From: Planotetraspora kaengkrachanensis
GTDB taxonomy: Bacteria > Actinomycetota > Actinomycetes > Streptosporangiales > Streptosporangiaceae
NCBI RefSeq assembly: GCF_016862895.1
Contig: NZ_BONV01000018.1
Location: forward strand, 124,001 to 188,000
DNA: 64,000 nucleotides
Reading direction: 5' to 3'
Shown: positions 47,047 to 54,520 of the stretch, one piece after another
Layout: each line of letters starts with the position of its first letter
Position numbering within the stretch: the first letter of the stretch is position 1
Position numbers and translations under genes: made by a program
The notes under the pieces: generated by a model
Seen by the model: only the letters and a program-made list of their open reading frames with translations
Databases searched by the model: none
What the model was told of the DNA's origin: nothing

Positions 47047-47837
47047 GCTCACCGATCATCGAGGCGCGCGAAGTGGGTTACGCCTACCGCCGTGCGGCGC
47101 CCGTCCTCACGGACGTGTCGATCGAGATCACGCAGGGCAGGGGCGTCGCCCTCGTGGGGGAGTCGGGCGCGGGCAAGACCACGCTGCTGCGCCTGCTGCT
47201 CGGGTTGGCGACGCCGACCACGGGGCGGATCCTCTTCGACGGCGACACGCTCGCCCTCGGCGACCGGCGGCGCATGCGGAGCTTCCGGCGCGACGTGCAG
47301 ACGGTCTTCCAGGACCCCTACTCCTCGCTCGATCCGCGCCAGAGCGTCGCGAGGATCGTCTCCGAACCACTTCGCTCGCTCGGCCTGCTGCGGGATCTGC
47401 CGCGTCCCGGCAGGAGGGCGGCGGCCGGGGAGCGCGTCGCCGCGGCGCTGCGCGCGGTCGGGCTGCCGGAGGACGCGGCGGGCCGGTATCCCCATGAGTT
47501 CTCCGGCGGGCAGCGGCAGCGGGTCGCCATCGCCCGCGCCATCGTGAGCGAGCCGCGCGTCCTGCTGGCGGACGAGCCGGTGAGCGCGCTGGACGTGTCG
47601 ACCCGGGTGCGCATCGTCGATCTGCTGGCCGAGTTGCGGGAGACCCGCGGCCTGACAGTCGTGATGGTCTCCCACGACCTCGCCGTGGTGGCGGCGTTGT
47701 GCCCGCAGGTGGCCGTGCTCGAGCGGGGACGTGTCGTGGAGCAGGGCGAGACCGCGGCCGTGCTCGGCTCACCCCGTCACGCCTATACGCGGCGGCTGGT
47801 CCGGAGCGTGCCCCGGCTTCCTCGCCCGCCCGCCTAG
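47043..47837 (+). CDS. ABC importer ATPase (DppF-like)
   Basis: A 264-residue second ATPase, with Walker A GESGAGKTTLLR, Q-loop TVFQDPYSSLDPRQ, signature FSGGQRQRVAIARA, Walker B LLADEPVSALDV, H-loop VMVSHDLAVVA and C-terminal HAYTRRLV. It completes the importer. Its TAG shares four bases (CTAG) with the stop of the convergent amidohydrolase gene. Confidence 0.95.
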   Translation: MSSPIIEAREVGYAYRRAAPVLTDVSIEITQGRGVALVGESGAGKTTLLRLLLGLATPTTGRILFDGDTLALGDRRRMRSFRRDVQTVFQDPYSSLDPRQSVARIVSEPLRSLGLLRDLPRPGRRAAAGERVAAALRAVGLPEDAAGRYPHEFSGGQRQRVAIARAIVSEPRVLLADEPVSALDVSTRVRIVDLLAELRETRGLTVVMVSHDLAVVAALCPQVAVLERGRVVEQGETAAVLGSPRHAYTRRLVRSVPRLPRPPA

Positions 47838-49054
47838 AGCTCCTCCATCCGCAGCCAGGCCCGGGACGGCAGAGGATGCCCGAACAGGCGCGCGGCGTTG
47901 CCGTACGCCACCCTGGCGACGTCGGCGGGCGGCAGCATGCCGAGGTTCTGCGCGACCGTCTGCTGGGTGTCCGGCCAGGTGGACTCGGCGCGGGGATAGC
48001 CGCTCTCCAGCAGGACGTGCTCCATGCCGACCGCGAGCCGCACGCCGCCGAGCGCGTTGTCGTCGAGGGTCCCGAAGAAGAAGTTGCGCCGGAGCACCTC
48101 GCTGGGCTTGAGGCCGCCCTCCCAGGTCGTCTCGGCCGCGACGGGGTGGTCGAGCGCGTAGTCGGCACGCTCGGACAACATCGGCAGCCAGCCGACGCCG
48201 CCCTCCGCGATCAGGATGCGCAGGTTGGGGAAGCGCAGCGGCACGCCGGACCACAGCCAGTCGGCGCAGGCGAACATCGCGCTCGCCGGGATCAGCGTCG
48301 TGATCGCCTCGATCGGGGTGTCCGGAGAGGGGACCGGCGCCCACGACGACCCGCCCGTGTGGAGGCAGACGACCGTCCCGGTCTCCTCACAGGCGGCGAA
48401 GAACGGGTCCCAGTGGCCGCTGTGGATCGACGGGAGCCTCAGCCGGGTGGGGAACTCGGGGAACACCACGGCCTTGAACCCGCGGGCGGCGTTGGCCTTG
48501 ATCTCCTTGGCCGCGATCTCCGGGTCGGGCAGCCAGGGGAGCTGGAGCGCGATCATGCGCTCGGGATAGGTCCCGGCCCACACGTCCACGTGCCAGTCGT
48601 TCCACGCCTTGACCAGGGCCAGGCCGAGGTCCTTGTCGCGGGTCCTGGCGAACGGCATGCCCGCCTGGGTCGCCAGCATCCCGGGGAAGGACAAGGCCGC
48701 CCAGATACCGGCGCGGTCCATGTCGGCGATGCGCGCCTCGATGTCGTAGCAGCCAGGCCGCATGTCCTCGAAACGGACGGGGTCGAGGGTCCACTGCTCC
48801 TTGGGCAGGCCGGCGCCCACGTCGAGCCCCGCGCAGGGGTAGGTCGCCCCGCCGTACCGCCACACCTGGTGGCCGGCATCGGTCTCGACGACCTTGGGCG
48901 CGAGGTCCTTGTACTTGTCCGGCAGCCGGTCCTCGAACAAGTCGGCGGGCTCGATGAGATGATCATCAGCCGATATGATCACGTAACTCCGCCGCCTCGG
49001 CTCCGGGTCGGTGTCGGTTTGCGGCGTAGTCACAGTAGTAAACCGTAAGGCCAT
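47834..49054 (-). CDS. Amidohydrolase (amidohydrolase 2 / ACMSD-like family)
   Basis: A protein of about 406 residues. The metal-binding start of the barrel is ISADDHLIEP; later segments are GIWAALSFPGMLA, AVVFPEFPTRLRLPSIHSGH, VCLHTGGSSW and LIAEGGVGWLP, ending with VAYGNAARLFG. Such enzymes decarboxylate or hydrolyse small acids using a divalent metal. ATG at 49054 was used; a GTG at 49033 could serve a leaderless transcript. It converges on the importer operon and may process its cargo (inference). Confidence 0.88.
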   Translation of the reverse strand: MALRFTTVTTPQTDTDPEPRRRSYVIISADDHLIEPADLFEDRLPDKYKDLAPKVVETDAGHQVWRYGGATYPCAGLDVGAGLPKEQWTLDPVRFEDMRPGCYDIEARIADMDRAGIWAALSFPGMLATQAGMPFARTRDKDLGLALVKAWNDWHVDVWAGTYPERMIALQLPWLPDPEIAAKEIKANAARGFKAVVFPEFPTRLRLPSIHSGHWDPFFAACEETGTVVCLHTGGSSWAPVPSPDTPIEAITTLIPASAMFACADWLWSGVPLRFPNLRILIAEGGVGWLPMLSERADYALDHPVAAETTWEGGLKPSEVLRRNFFFGTLDDNALGGVRLAVGMEHVLLESGYPRAESTWPDTQQTVAQNLGMLPPADVARVAYGNAARLFGHPLPSRAWLRMEEL

Positions 49055-49138
49055 GGGATAACACCGAACAAGCTGCAAGGTCTCCGGTTGGTATCCGTTC
49101 GTTCACCCGGCGGCGTCTTCACGCCCGGGTCTCGTCTC

Positions 49139-49501
49139 TCACCGTACGGCACGGGCCGCCCCGGGGTAGTCGATCACCAGGCCGTCGGCGTCGTAGGGCA
49201 GGCCGGCGGCGAAACCGGCGCTCTCGTAGCGGACCGATCCCTGGTCGAGGTGGGTGTACCACCGGGGGTGGCGGATCACCTGGGGATGCGGCACCCGCAC
49301 CCGGGCCATGATCGGCGCGACCCGGCCGCCCCCGTCCAGGAGGCCGCGCCGGAGCACCGGCGTCGGGTCGGTGAGAGGCGACCGGCCGAGATCGCAGTCA
49401 AGGGCCCCGTCAAGGTCGTCGTCGCAGCCCCGAGGCGGCCCGTCGAAGTCGACTTCCGCATGTTCGGCGCCTACGTCTTCCATCCAGACGAGGGAGCGCA
49501 T
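49139..49501 (-). CDS. Putative glycolipid-binding family protein with a shortened middle
   Basis: A 120-residue protein. The C-terminal two thirds (LDGALDCDLGRSPLTDPTPV, then ARVRVPHPQVIRHPRWYTHL and DADGLVIDYPGAARAV) match the putative glycolipid-binding (DUF1089) family. The N-terminal RSLVWMEDVGAEHAEVDFDG is also family-like, but the stretch that normally separates these two parts seems to be missing, as if about 60 residues were deleted in frame. ATG at 49501 has a strong GGAGG site. Perhaps a decaying or specialised variant. Confidence 0.7.
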   Translation of the reverse strand: MRSLVWMEDVGAEHAEVDFDGPPRGCDDDLDGALDCDLGRSPLTDPTPVLRRGLLDGGGRVAPIMARVRVPHPQVIRHPRWYTHLDQGSVRYESAGFAAGLPYDADGLVIDYPGAARAVR

Positions 49502-49542
49502 CGGGCCTCCGAGGCTCGGGGAGATTGCTTCCGCGTCCAACC

Positions 49543-50331
49543 CTACGGAGTCGGGGCGCCCTCGCGCGCGGGATCCTCGGCGGCGGCGCGCAGGTCGTGC
49601 GCCTCGCGGCGCATCAGCAGCGCCCATCCGCCCACCGCCACGCCGATGAACAACCACCACTGGACGGCGTAGGCGAGGTTGAGCCCGCCGCCCTCGCTCA
49701 CGTCGGGGCGAGGGACGGGGTCGGGCGCGGTCGCCGCCTGCGGCTGTTGCCCGGTCAGCTCGATGAACCCCCCGAACAGGGGATAAGGAAGAGTCTTGCC
49801 GATGTCGGCGGTGTTGATGAGCAGGACCTGGCCGGGCGGCAGGCCGCCGCGGTTCCTGATGCCGCTGGAGTCCTCGGTCTCGGTGGGCCTGAGCCGTCCC
49901 GTGACCGTGACGTCGCCGGTCGGGGGCGGCGGCACCTCCGGAGGCGCGTCGGCGGTCGCTCCCGCCTTGACCCAGCCGCGATTCACCAGGACGGTCCCCT
50001 GGGAGGTCACGAGAGGTGTGATCACGTAGAAGCCCAGGACGCTGTTCTGGGTGCGCCGTCTCACCACGAGCTCATGGGTGGCGTCGTAGCGCCCGTCGAC
50101 GGTGACCGACCGGTACTTCACCGTGTTCGGCACGGTTCCGGCGCCCACGCGATCGAGGGTCGTCAGGGGCACCGAGGCGCTGCTCAGGTTGGCGGTGATC
50201 AGGTCGCCGGCTGCTGATTTCTCCTCGAATCGCCCGTACTGCCATCGGCCGAGGAAGACGAAGGCGGGGATGAGCACGAGCACGAGCAGGTGCAGCCCGA
50301 GCCATCGCGGCGTGAGGAGGAACCGGTACAC
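49543..50331 (-). CDS. SURF1-family cytochrome oxidase assembly protein
   Basis: A 262-residue membrane protein with two helices, residues about 11-28 (LHLLVLVLIPAFVFLG) and about 222-240 (WWLFIGVAVGGWALLM), enclosing an outer domain with VRRRTQNSVLGFYVITPLV and VLVNRGWVKAG. This is the SURF1 layout, needed for haem-copper oxidase assembly. GTG start at 50331. No oxidase genes are adjacent. Confidence 0.95.
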   Translation of the reverse strand: MYRFLLTPRWLGLHLLVLVLIPAFVFLGRWQYGRFEEKSAAGDLITANLSSASVPLTTLDRVGAGTVPNTVKYRSVTVDGRYDATHELVVRRRTQNSVLGFYVITPLVTSQGTVLVNRGWVKAGATADAPPEVPPPPTGDVTVTGRLRPTETEDSSGIRNRGGLPPGQVLLINTADIGKTLPYPLFGGFIELTGQQPQAATAPDPVPRPDVSEGGGLNLAYAVQWWLFIGVAVGGWALLMRREAHDLRAAAEDPAREGAPTP

Positions 50332-50428
50332 GTGACCAGCGTAGGCAGCCCGCCGTGCGGTCCCGCCCTCAGCCCGGGCCGGGCCGCCGGGTAAAGCGCC
50401 TTTCCAGGCGGAGCGGAGCCGGTGATTA

Positions 50429-50902
50429 CTAGGCCGAGCGGAGCCGGAGACCCGGGCCCGGCCGGGCGGTGGCCTCGCGGGCGCCGCCGACCTCGTGTCC
50501 GTCGGCGCACTCCAACTTGATCTCGATGGGTTCGCCGCAGTCGCGGTGGGTGATGACGACGGCCGGGCCTTCCGGATCGGCGACGTAACGGTCGCCCCAC
50601 TGGGTCAGCGCGATCATGATCGGGTACAGGTCGAGCCCCTTCTGGGTGAGCCGGTACTCGTCGCGCTGCCGCTGACCGGGCTCCTGATAGGGCTCCTTGC
50701 GCAGCAGGCCCTCCGCCACGAGCCCGGCGAGCCGGGCGGAGAGCACCTGCCGGGGCGCGCCGGTGCCGGCCTGGAGGTCGGCGAACCGCCGTACACCGTT
50801 GAAGGCCTCGCGCAGGACCAGCAGCGTCCACTTCTCGCCGATGACGGCGAGCGTCCGCTCGATCGAGCAGTTGTCCACTCGAATGTGCCGCATGTCACGC
50901 AT
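50429..50902 (-). CDS. HxlR-family winged-helix regulator
   Basis: A 157-residue regulator. The conserved Cys12 (VDNCSIERTLAVIGEKWT) can sense oxidants or aldehydes in relatives. The winged helix has FADLQAGTGAPRQVLSARLA and KEPYQEPGQRQRDEYRLTQ. It is divergent from the TetR gene at 51116. Confidence 0.93.
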   Translation of the reverse strand: MRDMRHIRVDNCSIERTLAVIGEKWTLLVLREAFNGVRRFADLQAGTGAPRQVLSARLAGLVAEGLLRKEPYQEPGQRQRDEYRLTQKGLDLYPIMIALTQWGDRYVADPEGPAVVITHRDCGEPIEIKLECADGHEVGGAREATARPGPGLRLRSA

Positions 50903-51115
50903 CGTAATTCCACTGCCTTCCCGACAGCCAAGTCTACTTTGGGGACTCAGATGACGGCCGTCTCATCCTGCGTCTCACAAGGCGGTTCGGGCGCGAACCG
51001 CGGGATGCCGGTGCGGTCCGACGGCTGCGACAATGACAGGGGCGTTGGCCGGGTGGAGATCCGGAACCTCTGCGACATTTGCAGAATAAGGTTCTGTTAG
51101 GTCACCATTGACCCT

Positions 51116-51706
51116 GTGAAGAGCGCGAAGCACGGCCGGGACGGCCGCACCAGGATCATCGAGGGTGCGCTGCGCAGGTTCAGCCAGGACGGTGTGTCCG
51201 CCACGACGCTCGCGAGCCTCCGCGAGGAGAGCGGCGTCAGCGTGGGAAGTTTCTACCACCACTTCGCGAGCAAGGAGCACGTCTTCGGAGTGCTGTACGC
51301 CGAGATCCTCCAGGCGTACCAGGAGGCCTTCATCGGTGAACTGACCCGTCACGACGACGCCCGGAGCGGGATCGAGGCCATTGTCGCGCTCCACATGTCG
51401 TGGTGCGGCGAGAATCCGGAACGGGCGCGGCTGCTGATCAGCGAGCGGCCGCCCCGGCGCGAGGAGCCGGGCGGCGCGGAGGTCAACGACGGGCGGCGGG
51501 CCTTCTTCCGCCAGGTCGCCGACTGGTGGCGGCCGCACATGAAGGAGGGGCTCCTCCAGCCGGTCCACCCGACGATGTGTTACGTCCTGTGGCTCGGGCC
51601 GGCCCAGGAGATGTGCCGTCTGTGGTTCGCGGGGGCCCACCAGCCCACGGAGGAGGAGATCCGCGGGCTCGGCGAGGCGGCCTGGAACAGCCTCCGGATG
51701 CCGTGA
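51116..51706 (+). CDS. TetR-family regulator
   Basis: A 196-residue protein with helix-turn-helix TLASLREESGVSVGSFYHHF and SKEHVFGVLYAEIL (residues about 30-70). The ligand domain has MSWCGENPERARLLISERPP. The GTG at 51116 begins VKSAKHGRDGRTR. It precedes the dehydrogenase gene by 28 bp, probably a regulator-target pair. Confidence 0.92.
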   Translation: MKSAKHGRDGRTRIIEGALRRFSQDGVSATTLASLREESGVSVGSFYHHFASKEHVFGVLYAEILQAYQEAFIGELTRHDDARSGIEAIVALHMSWCGENPERARLLISERPPRREEPGGAEVNDGRRAFFRQVADWWRPHMKEGLLQPVHPTMCYVLWLGPAQEMCRLWFAGAHQPTEEEIRGLGEAAWNSLRMP

Positions 51707-51734
51707 GGACCGGACCACCTCGACATAGTTCCTG

Positions 51735-52745
51735 GTGGGACCGGATATCGTCGCGATTGTGGCAGTAGGACATGATCTCGGACGGCCCAGGGCTCTCGTC
51801 CTGGCCGAACTTCCCGAGCGTGCCCGCGCCAGCCTGCGGGAGATCGCCCACATCGTCGAGGAGTCCGAGGGGGTCGCCCGGCCGGTGCGCGGGTTCTCCG
51901 GTGAGGACCTGGCCGACCTGATCGTGGCGTCGGAGTCGACGATCCTGGTCGTCTCGGGGGACGAGGTGACGGCGCCCGTCCTGGACCTTCCGCTGACCGT
52001 CGTCGCCTGTGTCGGGACCGCGGAGGGAGTGGATCTGCGCCTGGCCGAGCGGCGCGGCATCCCCGTGTTGTGGGCCCCGGAGCGCGACGCGGACGCGGTG
52101 GCCGAGCTCACCATCGGCCTGCTGTTCGCCGTGACCAGGAACATCGCCGCGGCCGACCGCGAGATCCGCAGCGGCGAGGTCTTCAGAGGCGGGGTGTCGC
52201 CCGGTCACCGCCTGCGCGGCCGGCGCATGGCGGGCTGCACGTTCGGCATCGTCGGCCTCGGCCGGGTCGGCCGGGCCGTGCGATGGCGGGCGGAGGGGCT
52301 GGGGATGCGCGTGATCGCGACCGATCCCTTCGTGCCCGAGGCGACCCATGATCTGCGGGACCTGCTGCGGGAGGCCGACGTGGTGTCCCTGCACGTGCCC
52401 GTCACCGAGGAGACGCGGACCTTCATCGGCCCCACGGAGTTCGCCCTGATGAAGGAGGGCGCCGTCTACCTGAACACCTCGACGGCGGCCGTGAACGACC
52501 TGACCGCGCTGGTCGACGCCCTTCGCTGGGGACACCTCGGCGGCGCTGGCCTCGACCACTTCGAGCGCGAGTGGTTGGAGCCGGGGCACCCGATCACCCA
52601 CCTGCGCAACGTCGTGCTGACGCCGCATCTCGGCGAGGCCACCGACGAGACCGAGCTCAGCCAGGCCGAACTGCTGGTCGACGACATCGCCAGGCTGCTG
52701 CGCGGGGAGAGCCCGATGTACGCCCGCTGGCCGGCGATGGATTGA
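51735..52745 (+). CDS. D-2-hydroxyacid dehydrogenase-like protein lacking the catalytic arginine
   Basis: A 336-residue NAD-binding protein of the 2-hydroxyacid dehydrogenase family. The Rossmann motif GIVGLGRVGRA is complete, the catalytic Glu region GGAGLDHFEREW and the His segment LTPHLGEATDE are kept. The usual NTARGxxVD, whose Arg binds the substrate carboxylate, reads NTSTAAVND here, so the Arg is missing. GTG starts at 51735 or 51759 are possible. It may act on a non-standard substrate. Confidence 0.88.
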   Translation: MGPDIVAIVAVGHDLGRPRALVLAELPERARASLREIAHIVEESEGVARPVRGFSGEDLADLIVASESTILVVSGDEVTAPVLDLPLTVVACVGTAEGVDLRLAERRGIPVLWAPERDADAVAELTIGLLFAVTRNIAAADREIRSGEVFRGGVSPGHRLRGRRMAGCTFGIVGLGRVGRAVRWRAEGLGMRVIATDPFVPEATHDLRDLLREADVVSLHVPVTEETRTFIGPTEFALMKEGAVYLNTSTAAVNDLTALVDALRWGHLGGAGLDHFEREWLEPGHPITHLRNVVLTPHLGEATDETELSQAELLVDDIARLLRGESPMYARWPAMD

Positions 52746-52768
52746 TGCGGCCGCGATAGATTTCTTCC

Positions 52769-54247
52769 GTGCTTCCCCCATCTGACCTGGTCCTACGGCT
52801 TCGTGATGGTTTCGTCGAGGCCGGGTACACGATCGACGGTGTCCGCGAACGGCTGGGCGAGGTGGCCGCGACCGCGCTGGCGCGTGAGGAGACCGTTCCC
52901 GCCCTGCGGGCCACCAGGGACGGCGACCCGCTCGCCACCCTCATCCGGTTGTGGTGGCTCGGCGCGCGCGTCGACGCGTCCGACCTGGCGGCCGCGGGCC
53001 TGCCGGTCGACGGCCTCGCCGAGGCGGGCCTGATCGTACGGCGGGGCGACACCGTTCACGCCGGGGTCCACCTGCAGCCGTGGGACACGGGCGAGGGGGA
53101 TCCCGCCTGGGTGGTCTCCGACAGGAAGGTCAGGCCGGGCGATCCGGCGCTGCGGCCCGATCACGTCGTCGGGGCGGGCGGCGCGTCGGCCAACCTCGCC
53201 CAGTTGGGCGCGGGCGGGCCGGTGGGCCGGGCGCTCGACCTCGGCACCGGATGCGGCGTGCAGGTGCTGCACCTCGCCGGCCGCGCCGAGGAGATCGTCG
53301 CGACCGACGTCAACGGCAGGGCGCTCGAACTGGCCCGGCTGAGCTGGATGTTGTCCGGGGTCTCCGGCGTCGACGCCCGTGAGGGGTCCCTGTTCGACCC
53401 TGTGCACGGGGAGACGTTCGACCTCGTCGTCTCTAACCCGCCCTTCGTGATCTCGCCGGCGGGCCGGTTCTCCTACCGGGAGTCGGGCTTCCAGGGCGAC
53501 GACTTCTGCCGCGATCTGGTCCGGCGCACGCCCCGCCACCTCGACCAGGACGGACACGGCCGATTCCTGGCCAACTGGCTGCACGTCAAGGGGGAGGACT
53601 GGCGCGACAGGGTCGGCGGCTGGCTGACCGAGACCGGTTGCGACGGCTGGGCCGTACAGCGTGATGTGCAGGATCCGGCCGAATACGTCGAGCTGTGGCT
53701 GCGCGACTCGGCCGAGCAGGGGACCACGGCCTACCGGGAGCGTTACGACGAGTGGCTGGCCTGGTTCGAGTCGCTGGACGTGACCGGCATCGGCTTCGGC
53801 TGGATCGCCCTGCACAACTCGGGATCGACGGATCCCGTGGTGCGCGTGGAGGAGCTGACCCACCGCGTCGAACTGCCCGTGGGGGAGTACGTCGGCGACG
53901 TGCTCGGGGCGATCGGGGCGGCGCACCGGATCTCCGACGAGGACCTGCTCGACGCCTACCTCACGCTCGCCGAGGGCGTCGTCGAGGAGCGCTCGGGGGT
54001 GCCCGGGGCGGAGGATCCTTCGCGGATCGCCCTGCGGCAGACCCGGGGGCTGCGCCGTACGGCGGCGGTCGGGACGGTGGAGGCCGCGCTCGCCGGAGCC
54101 TGCGACGGCGACCTGCCCGTACGGCCGCTGCTCGCCGCCATCGCGGAACTCATCGACGCCGACGCCGGCGAACTGCTGGAACGTGCGCCGGGCACGCTCC
54201 GGACGCTCGTCGCCGAGGGCTTCCTCGCGGTTGCAAACACGCGTTGA
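52769..54247 (+). CDS. Methyltransferase (N5-glutamine/RNA methyltransferase-like)
   Basis: A 492-residue protein. An N-terminal helical domain (about 1-130) precedes a methyltransferase core with ALDLGTGCGVQVLHLAG and VATDVNGRALELARLSW. The NPPF motif in VVSNPPFVISPAG identifies amino-N methylation of protein glutamine or RNA bases. A C-terminal extension of about 190 residues (winged-helix-like at the end) is usual for this actinobacterial group. GTG start at 52769. It is 23 bp downstream of the dehydrogenase gene. Confidence 0.88.
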   Translation: MLPPSDLVLRLRDGFVEAGYTIDGVRERLGEVAATALAREETVPALRATRDGDPLATLIRLWWLGARVDASDLAAAGLPVDGLAEAGLIVRRGDTVHAGVHLQPWDTGEGDPAWVVSDRKVRPGDPALRPDHVVGAGGASANLAQLGAGGPVGRALDLGTGCGVQVLHLAGRAEEIVATDVNGRALELARLSWMLSGVSGVDAREGSLFDPVHGETFDLVVSNPPFVISPAGRFSYRESGFQGDDFCRDLVRRTPRHLDQDGHGRFLANWLHVKGEDWRDRVGGWLTETGCDGWAVQRDVQDPAEYVELWLRDSAEQGTTAYRERYDEWLAWFESLDVTGIGFGWIALHNSGSTDPVVRVEELTHRVELPVGEYVGDVLGAIGAAHRISDEDLLDAYLTLAEGVVEERSGVPGAEDPSRIALRQTRGLRRTAAVGTVEAALAGACDGDLPVRPLLAAIAELIDADAGELLERAPGTLRTLVAEGFLAVANTR

Positions 54248-54520
54248 TCGGACGTTGACCACCTCGGCCGACTCTGGTGGTGGGCACGGGTCCGGGGGGG
54301 TGGAGGATCCGGGCCGAGTCCGGCCGGTCGTCATGCGAGGCGGCTAGCCGCCACCGGGCGCACCGGCGACAACCGGGCCCCTGCGGTCCGGTGGTGGTCA
54401 GACGACCGGCCGGGCGCTCCCTCGTTCGACGCGCGGGCCCGGCAACCGGCCCTCGCCCGATGCCGGAAGCGGAGAGTCACGGTGATCAACCACACCCGGA
54501 TGACGCGCCTGGACGACGAC

